Origin: Pelobates cultripes
Lineage: Eukaryota > Chordata > Amphibia > Anura > Pelobatidae
Direction: 5' to 3'
DNA: 64,000 nt
Assembly: GCA_933207985.1 (NCBI GenBank)
Contig: OW240912.1
Coordinates: forward strand, 77,564,829-77,628,828
The notes below the pieces were generated by a model. It searched no databases. It was not told where the DNA came from and worked only from the letters and a program-made list of their open reading frames with translations. Every line of letters begins with the position of its first letter. Within the stretch, counting starts at the first letter, position 1. Shown here piece by piece: positions 58,178-64,000 of the stretch. The translations under genes and the position numbers were made by a program.

Positions 58178-59840
58178 AAATAGCTGTATCCATTCTTCTA
58201 ATTGTCTTCAATCAACTCTTGTAAAATAAAAATAATAAAACCCCAATGTGCAGACCTTTCAAAAACCAATATTTAATGAAGAAATATGCTTTAAAAATCT
58301 CAATAAAAATGTGCATATCACCCCCATGTAAGTGGAACATTTGGATCCAGGCTTCTGCAATAAAAATATATAAATGAACAATCAGGTTGAGAGGTTGTAT
58401 CATTTAACCCCTGAGGAACTCTGGATACACAGGAAAAATTGCATAGGGTTGTTTATGTTTATTTTATGCAGTTTTTTTTTTTTTATGAGTAGCTATTTTA
58501 ATATTTGCTGAACACATCCCATTTGGAGTGATTCTATAGGCTGGTCACTTCATTTACTGGTTGTCTGTAGATTGCAGGTGCCTCGATCCTGATGTTCTTA
58601 CATGGTGGTGATATGAAGTTTTACTGAGATGTTGTAAGTGCAATTCTTTATTGGTTGTAGCAGAGATCCTATACCCCGACTAGGTATCTCCGCTGAATGC
58701 TCCTCGAAGCTAGAAGAAGCAGTGATCAATGATTATAACTTTCCCCCAGTAACTAGACAACACATAATTCTAGGAGTGCACTGATTTACATTCCACAGGC
58801 TTGTCTTTTATATTTATTAGGTCTCCATTGTATACACACAGTGCCCGTCCAGGTGCCTCTGTGTCCGGGACATAATTGAGTCGCTGACCGCTAAACCAAT
58901 TATTTCCCGGTTACAAAGTGCCTAACATAAAAACACTCCCCAAAATACAGAAAAGACACACAGGAACCCCACATATCATACATCCCAGGATAGCTCTTGT
59001 CTGAGTAAAGAATTGTTGAATCGCCACCAGGGTAAAGTTTTGACCGGCAGTAAATTGGCTTATACCGGTCAAATATCGGGAGCTCCTGTGGCCAAATAAA
59101 AGGGGGCTCCCCCTGGTTCTCTAGGAGCGATTGTTCCAATAAGTCTGTAGTACCTTCCCTCCAATAGTGCTCTCGTGGCAGGTCGGTAAGATGGGTAAAA
59201 CAGGGGCTCAAGGGGACCAGCGAACCACGTGATCAAGTAGCCGTATAGAGTTCCATGAGGTAGCCAAAGAGCTGCCAAAGAGAGCACTTTCTGAAATAAC
59301 GTTCAGTAGAAGGGAAGGTATTGAACCAGAGGAACAGTGAATAAGACTTTTGGGGAAACAGTAAGGGTACAAGGACATGGCCTGCCACACAGGTATTTGA
59401 AAGATCTGCACAATGTGGTTTTATTTTTATTTTACCAGGGTTGATTGAAGAAAATTTGAAGATTGGATACAGTTATTTGGTGGTACACCTCCTACTCATT
59501 TATACCTTGTGAGTGCAATATTCACAAGCTTGTGGTGTGGGATAATTGCTATATGTATGCTTTGTATTTTTTTCTGTGGGTTCTATATTTGTTTTTGCAT
59601 TTGAAGATCAGATGAGCCTTTTTATTCTATAGAAATATGGTTTATAGAGTAATTTCAAATCTTTTTATCCTCTATATCTATTTCCACTGGCACATTAGTG
59701 TTAGAATGTTGTTTTTAATGAAGCCAGTATACTCATGTTCTGACAACCAGTCTCTCATGAAATGTTTGCATGCAATCTTTGCTGAGATGATAAAAATAAA
59801 TGATTGTGTTGAGTTATAAACTCAAGTGTTTCCTATAATC
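58178..59840 (-). other. Unassigned; possible solo LTR at about 58630-59340
   Basis: On the minus strand ATATAAAAG (about 58810-58820) lies in TATA position, with AATAAAG (about 58645) some 170 bases downstream, as in an LTR. The frames upstream (59287-59069 and 59211-58900) are of unclear origin. No inverted TG/CA ends or target duplication could be fixed. It may instead be ordinary intergenic DNA. Confidence 0.25.
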
Positions 59841-61029
59841 CCAGCCGGCCATGTGCGAGCTGTGGGAGCAGGGGGAGCCAGGCGGGGATTATAACTCCCC
59901 CCAACCCTCTCCAAAAAAAGAATATTGCGGCGGGGCGGAGCTTAGCATGCGGCATGGCCCTGGTAACTGCAGCATGGGAAACAGGAAGGAGTCCCTGCTT
60001 CCCCAACAACCAGTCTCCAGGAGCTCCAAGGGATGTGGAGGTAAGAAGCAGGTCTGTGTGTGTGACTGCCTGTGAGTGTGTGGCTGTCTGTGTGTTTGTG
60101 TGTGTGTTACTGTCTGCCTGTGTGCGTGACTGTGTGTGTGACTGTCTGCCTATGTGTGTGTGACTGCTTGAGTTTGTGACTGTCTGCCTGTGTGTGTGAC
60201 TGTCTGCCTGTGTGAGTGTGTATGTGTTACTGCCTGTGTGCGTGGCTGTCTGCTTGTCTCTGTGTGTGTGGATGTCTGCCTTGTGTGTGTGGCTGTCTAC
60301 CTCTGTGTCAGTGACTGTCTGTCTCTGTGTGTGTGGATGTCTTTGTGTGTGTGCATCTGCTAGTGAGTGAGTGAGCTTCTGTGTGTGTGTGTGTGTGTGT
60401 GCACGCATCTGCTAGTGAGTGAGCTTCTGTGTGTGTGTGCATCTGCTAGTGAGGGAGCTTCTGTGTGTGTGCACCTGCTAGTGAGTTTGTCTGTGTGTGT
60501 GCCTGCTAGTGAGTGAGCTTGTATGTGTGTCAGTGAGCTTTTCTGTAGGGATCATGTGTGTGTGTGCGTGTTAGTGAGCTTGTCTGTAGTAAGCATGTGT
60601 GTGATTGTGGGCTTGTCTGTAGTGACCATATGTGTGTCAGTGAGCTTGTCTGTAGTGAGCATGTGTGTGTCAGTGAGCTTGTATGTAGTGAATCTGTGTG
60701 TTAGTGAGCTCTTCTGTAGGGAGCATGTGTGTGTCAATTGGCTTGTCTGTAAGGAGAGTGTGTGCGCATCAGTGAGCTTGTCTGTAGTGTGTGTGACAGT
60801 GAGCTTGTCTGTAGTAAACTTGTGTGTGTATCAGAGTTTGTCTGTACTAAATTTGTGTGTGTGCCAGTAACCTTGTCTGTGTGTGTCATTGAGATTGTCA
60901 GTCAATTAACCTATTTGTGTGCATCAGTAAGATTGTCTGTGTCTGTATGTGAGTATGCTTTACTGTATAATTTAATTACCCTGAAAGACTAATATTTTGA
61001 ATTAGAAGAAGAAATGTATCAATAATATA

Positions 61030-61033
61030 TATA

Positions 61034-61077
<44 letters not shown>

Positions 61078-61220
61078 AAAGAAACGGCAGCACTCACGGT
61101 CTTCACTTAAAATCTTCTTTAATTTGCAAGATTAAAACATGGATCAACGTTTCAGTCCTTAAGTGGGACTTTCTTCAGGATCAATATCATATCATATTGA
61201 TATATATATATATATATATA
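61030..61220. repeat. TA microsatellite split by a short insert
   Basis: TA runs at about 61035-61073 and 61200-61220 flank 126 bases of non-repeat sequence containing the hammerhead-like motif. Confidence 0.9.
61142..61182 (-). ncRNA. Hammerhead ribozyme-like motif with consensus core
   Basis: On the minus strand: GATC, CTGAAGA (61178-61172, matches CUGANGA), stem II AGTCC/GGACT (61170-61166 with 61158-61154), GAAA (61153-61150), CG, then TT (T147 and H17 T146), and GATC pairing back as stem I. Stem III (ACGT) is palindromic without a loop, so it could only pair between two copies, as described for Penelope-like hammerheads. Stem I is 4 bp. The downstream part is AATCTTGCAAATTAAAG and ends in the TA repeat. 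Confidence 0.6.
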
Positions 61221-61545
61221 ACACACCCTACATAGCACAATGACTTATGGGGCTGGCATAGATTTTTTTTTCCAGGGCTGCTTCGTATCCCCAGTCCGGC
61301 CCTGCCTGTATTCAAAAACATTAAGAAGTATTTGCTTGTCCCTACGCATAATGCCACATGACCCGCATAGTGAACAAAGATTGCAATGACAAACATAGGG
61401 TTATCTTCAAAATACTAAACTGTAATTAAAAGGACACTATAGACACTATATCATCTCATTGAACTGTTTATAGAGTCTGGAGTTCCCTGGTACCATCATG
61501 TCAATCAATATTAAAATAGTTTTTCATTTTTTTATGTTTTAAAAC

Positions 61546-61975
61546 GCTCAGGGGTGGGGGCCGGGGGGGAGGACAGTAGGTTCCCCCCCTTATTGTTTTA
61601 TTAGGGCCCCACCCACCGCGCAGGGGGGGAGGACAGTAGGTCCCCCCTTTATTGTTTTATTAGGGCCCCACCCACCGTGCAGGGGTGGGGGCCAGGGGGG
61701 GGAGGACAGTAGGTCCCCCCCCCTTATTGTTTTATTAGGGCCCCCACCCACTGCGCAGGGGTGGAGGCCAGGGGGCGAGGACAGTAGGTCCCCCCCCCTT
61801 ATTGTTTTATTAGGGCCCCTACCCACCGCGCAGGGGTGGGGGCCAGGGGATGGGACAGAAGTTCCCCTCCATATCTTTATTTAGGGCCCCACCCACCGCT
61901 CAGGGGTGGGGGCCAGGGGGGACAGTAGGTTCTCCCCATCTTTATTTAGGGCCCCCACGGGCATGGGGGGGTTTA
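61546..61975. repeat. G/C-rich minisatellite, six units
   Basis: The landmark GGACAGTAGG recurs at 61571, 61631, 61704, 61779, 61853 (variant) and 61920, so units are 60-75 bp. Each also has TTATTAGGGCCCC and CGCAGGGGTGGGGG or a shortened form. Confidence 0.95.
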
Positions 61976-62024
61976 TTAGTTTTTTGTTTGTTTTTTACAG
62001 TGAGCAGCTTACTGCTTACTACAC

Positions 62025-62442
62025 ATGCCCCTACTCGCGATATAGCGAGTAGGGGCATTTAATTTACTAATACTAAGTAATCTTTACTTAGTATTAGTAA
62101 AGTTGGCTGAAAGACCAATTTAGGTCTTTCAGCCTTTTAGTAGATAGCTCCCTGATACCGTGGGAATTAGGGAGTTATCTACTAAGCGGCTGCAAGATGC
62201 AGCCACAGCACGAATAGGATCGGAGTTTCATTCATTAGAATGAAATTCCGATCCGAATAAAGTGCCGAATTGCGTTCTAAAAGAAACGAACATACTGTTC
62301 TCATTCAGTTAGAACGCAATTCGGCAGTTTTGTGTAAAGTGACAGGAAGCATTGTGGGAACACAGAGGGAAGGTAAGGATCATGGGAAAATTGCTCTGAC
62401 CAGCGGAAATGAAGCACACTTTGCTCCTCCGCTGGTCAGAGC
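62025..62442. repeat. Chain of eight hairpins
   Basis: Stems in order: 62025-62058 (14 bp, 6-base loop), 62063-62101 (18 bp, 3-base loop), 62105-62134 (12 bp), 62138-62184 (16 bp, one mismatch), 62188-62204 (6 bp), 62217-62254 (17 bp, one mismatch), 62263-62326 (18 bp, 28-base loop), 62393-62442 (15 bp, 20-base loop). Gaps between most neighbours are 3-12 bases. No ORF. Confidence 0.95.
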
Positions 62443-62607
62443 TGGTCAAGCGGAGGAATCCTCCATAAGGCAAAGAGTCCCTTCTTTGTCTTATGATTTT
62501 AAAGAAAACTAAAGAAGACAGGAAGAAAAGAATAACAGATCCTGAGAGAGGGGGAGAAGAGGAAGAGATTGAGGAAAGGTAAGTTCGGCATGACAGTGCC
62601 GCTTTAA

Positions 62608-64000
62608 TTCTAAACGATAGTACCGAGAAGGGAAATCAATTTTGAGTTGAGTGAATAACTCGGAGAATGTGCTGCGGTCATTCAGCTTATTTTTGGGGGG
62701 GTTAGTTTGTAGGTCTGCACTTATTTGACCTACTTTTATAGATTTAGATCTAGTTTTATACATTTTAATAATGGTTATGATTCATATATATTGTATTTAA
62801 TACATTTGATGGCAAATAAATAAAAAATACAATAAAAATATCTACTTCAGCAAGTCGTATACGATCGGATTAATGTATTCATCAAATATTTTTAAAGCTG
62901 TATTTCTAAATGCGAGTTATCCACCTTTGATTTTAAACATTTGTTTTCAGAAGATAAATTGTCTTTATTTATTTTTGTTAGTCAAGCAAATGAGAGAATT
63001 CCACCCATGTAAATATCTTCTTTAACCACGAGAGGAGGAAAACCACATAGGAAATAATTTCTGCATTTGCAACTAACAGGCATCTAATCTCCATACACGA
63101 TTTGCATGAAAATACCAACGTCTTTAATACAAATTAGGCCCTGGGCAGAGAGATGCACAGCTGCAATCCTAGCAGTAGATGAGAGCTGTTCACAAAGACT
63201 CTATTGAGAACAGAGAAAATCTTGCTGAAATGCTTACCTGACATTACACTGACCTACTGAACAAAGTGTCTATATGTACCTAACAGATTATAGATAATAG
63301 CATGTCTGTTTCAGAGGAATTGAAGGGACACTCTACTGCCCAAATAATGAAAAAAAAAAAAACACTATTTCATAGATAGACCCCAGATGTAAAAAATCAT
63401 GCATTTAATGATGCATTATTTTATTGGGATATATCTAAAAACAGTTTGCAAAATCTGCAGTTCTCTTGTTTGCTGCGTTTGCAAGTCCTCCCATTCTAAC
63501 CCCACCCAGACTTTCTGTGGCTGTCCAATTATAGACTTTCCAATGCAGCTCAATAAGACATCTTTGAATTGCAAGGTAGGTTCTCTGAGCAATTGCTGCC
63601 TCTTGAGCATAGCTCCACTGAGCTAACTAAACCAGGAAGTAACAAGACCTGTTGTCTGATTGACAGCCAGGCGGTGTAACCAGGTTCATTTATAAAAGTG
63701 TACATTTCTATTGAAATCTACACTTAAAAAAAAAAAAAAAAGTGGATGAACTCTTCTCACATAAAACATTTTAGCAAGTCTGGAGTGTTTTTTTTTTTTG
63801 TTTTAATATAAATAGGCAGTTTCTTTATCTGAGAGCTTCTGCAGTATAATGAACAGAAATGTTGAATGTTGGAGTGTGTATCCTTTTGGGGCTCAGTGAT
63901 ATGTTAATATACAGAAGAGATTATTGCCCACAGTGCTTTATGGTCTAGGTCAGCCCTGACTGTTTTGCAAATCCTACAAATCCTTTAATTACAACTCTTG
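62608..64000. other. No gene recognised; one MITE start
   Basis: GAAGGGACACTCTACTGCCC at about 63325 resembles the ACACTATAG MITE end. Several poly-A/poly-T runs (63349, 63726, 63791). Otherwise unique-looking. Confidence 0.4.

Larger units (their letters stand above)
59841..61305. mobile_element. TG-minisatellite element related to 43.0-44.9 kb
   Basis: It holds long TGTGTGACTGTCTGCC (60050-60350) and GTGAGCTTGTCTGTAGTG (60500-60900) repeats. After them comes a stretch homologous to 44630-44850 (shared CTTATGGGGCTGGCATA and CCAGGGCTGCTT), ending CCCCAGTCCGGCCCTG at 61305. That is the inverse of the element start at 43012. The left end is not recognised. A TA microsatellite with a hammerhead unit interrupts it at 61030-61220. 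Confidence 0.5.
61426..62607. mobile_element. TTAA-flanked element with minisatellite and hairpin chain
   Basis: TTAA at 61426 with AAGGACACTATAGACAC, and TTAA at 62604 preceded by GACAGTGCCGCT, the inverse of the same end type. The interior has six 60-75-bp tandem units (61546-61975), then TTTTTTACAG (62000), then eight hairpins (62025-62442), then GAAAGGTAAGTT (62574-62585). It is non-coding. It shares end sequence with the smaller MITEs and the splice-like cassette with the TTAACCCCTT family. Confidence 0.75.

Noticed and set aside
59833..60408. 191-codon minus-strand ORF rich in His, Thr and Gln
   Set aside because: By-product of CA/TG minisatellites.
61546..61975. CRISPR-like direct repeats
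   Set aside because: Units are contiguous and variable in length, with no unique spacers, in an animal genome; it is a minisatellite.

Overview
The window looks like intergenic or deep-intronic DNA of a vertebrate, most likely a frog or another amphibian. That is an inference from the repeat content: two DIRS-like and one Ngaro tyrosine-recombinase retrotransposons, CR1- and L1-type LINEs, hAT-like MITEs, a hammerhead-bearing Penelope-like unit and many TTAA-flanked MITEs in AT-rich, microsatellite-rich DNA. I recognise no intact host gene. One possible host terminal exon is flagged near 10.9 kb and one unrecognised coding-like remnant near 23.1-23.6 kb. No rRNA, tRNA or CRISPR array was seen.

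Layout. 0.8-6.7 kb: DIRS element A on the minus strand (Gag, RT, RNase H, methyltransferase-like domain, tyrosine recombinase) with inverted terminal repeats and an internal complementary region. 11.9-18.5 kb: a minus-strand CR1-like LINE split by a second DIRS element B (12.3-17.0 kb) and by a TTAA MITE (17.9-18.3 kb). 20-26.5 kb: MITEs, a pyrimidine-rich tandem repeat and an L1-like 5' fragment inside a MITE. 29.3-35 kb: two L1-derived copies without ORF2 and a TTAACCCCTT-ended element. 37.4-41.0 kb: two nested copies of that element family. 41.3-44.9 kb: TG/CA minisatellites with an element that begins like a hAT. 50.1-51.9 kb: a Penelope-like insertion with 501-bp inverted arms, a hammerhead-like motif and a 12-bp target duplication. 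52.7-58.2 kb: a nearly complete Ngaro element on the minus strand with split direct repeats and an SGNH hydrolase. 61.0-62.6 kb: a second hammerhead-like motif inside a TA microsatellite, then a TTAA element with a minisatellite and a run of eight hairpins.

How the parts relate. The long ORFs belong to retrotransposons, and every one carries stops or frameshifts, so no element here looks autonomous as it stands. The strongest unexplained signal is architectural. The TTAA-flanked MITEs are built as strings of separate hairpins. The TTAACCCCTT family carries a tandem module of about 300 bp plus a palindrome-rich cassette bounded by consensus splice-acceptor and splice-donor sequences. Both patterns recur in several copies, so they are unlikely to be chance.
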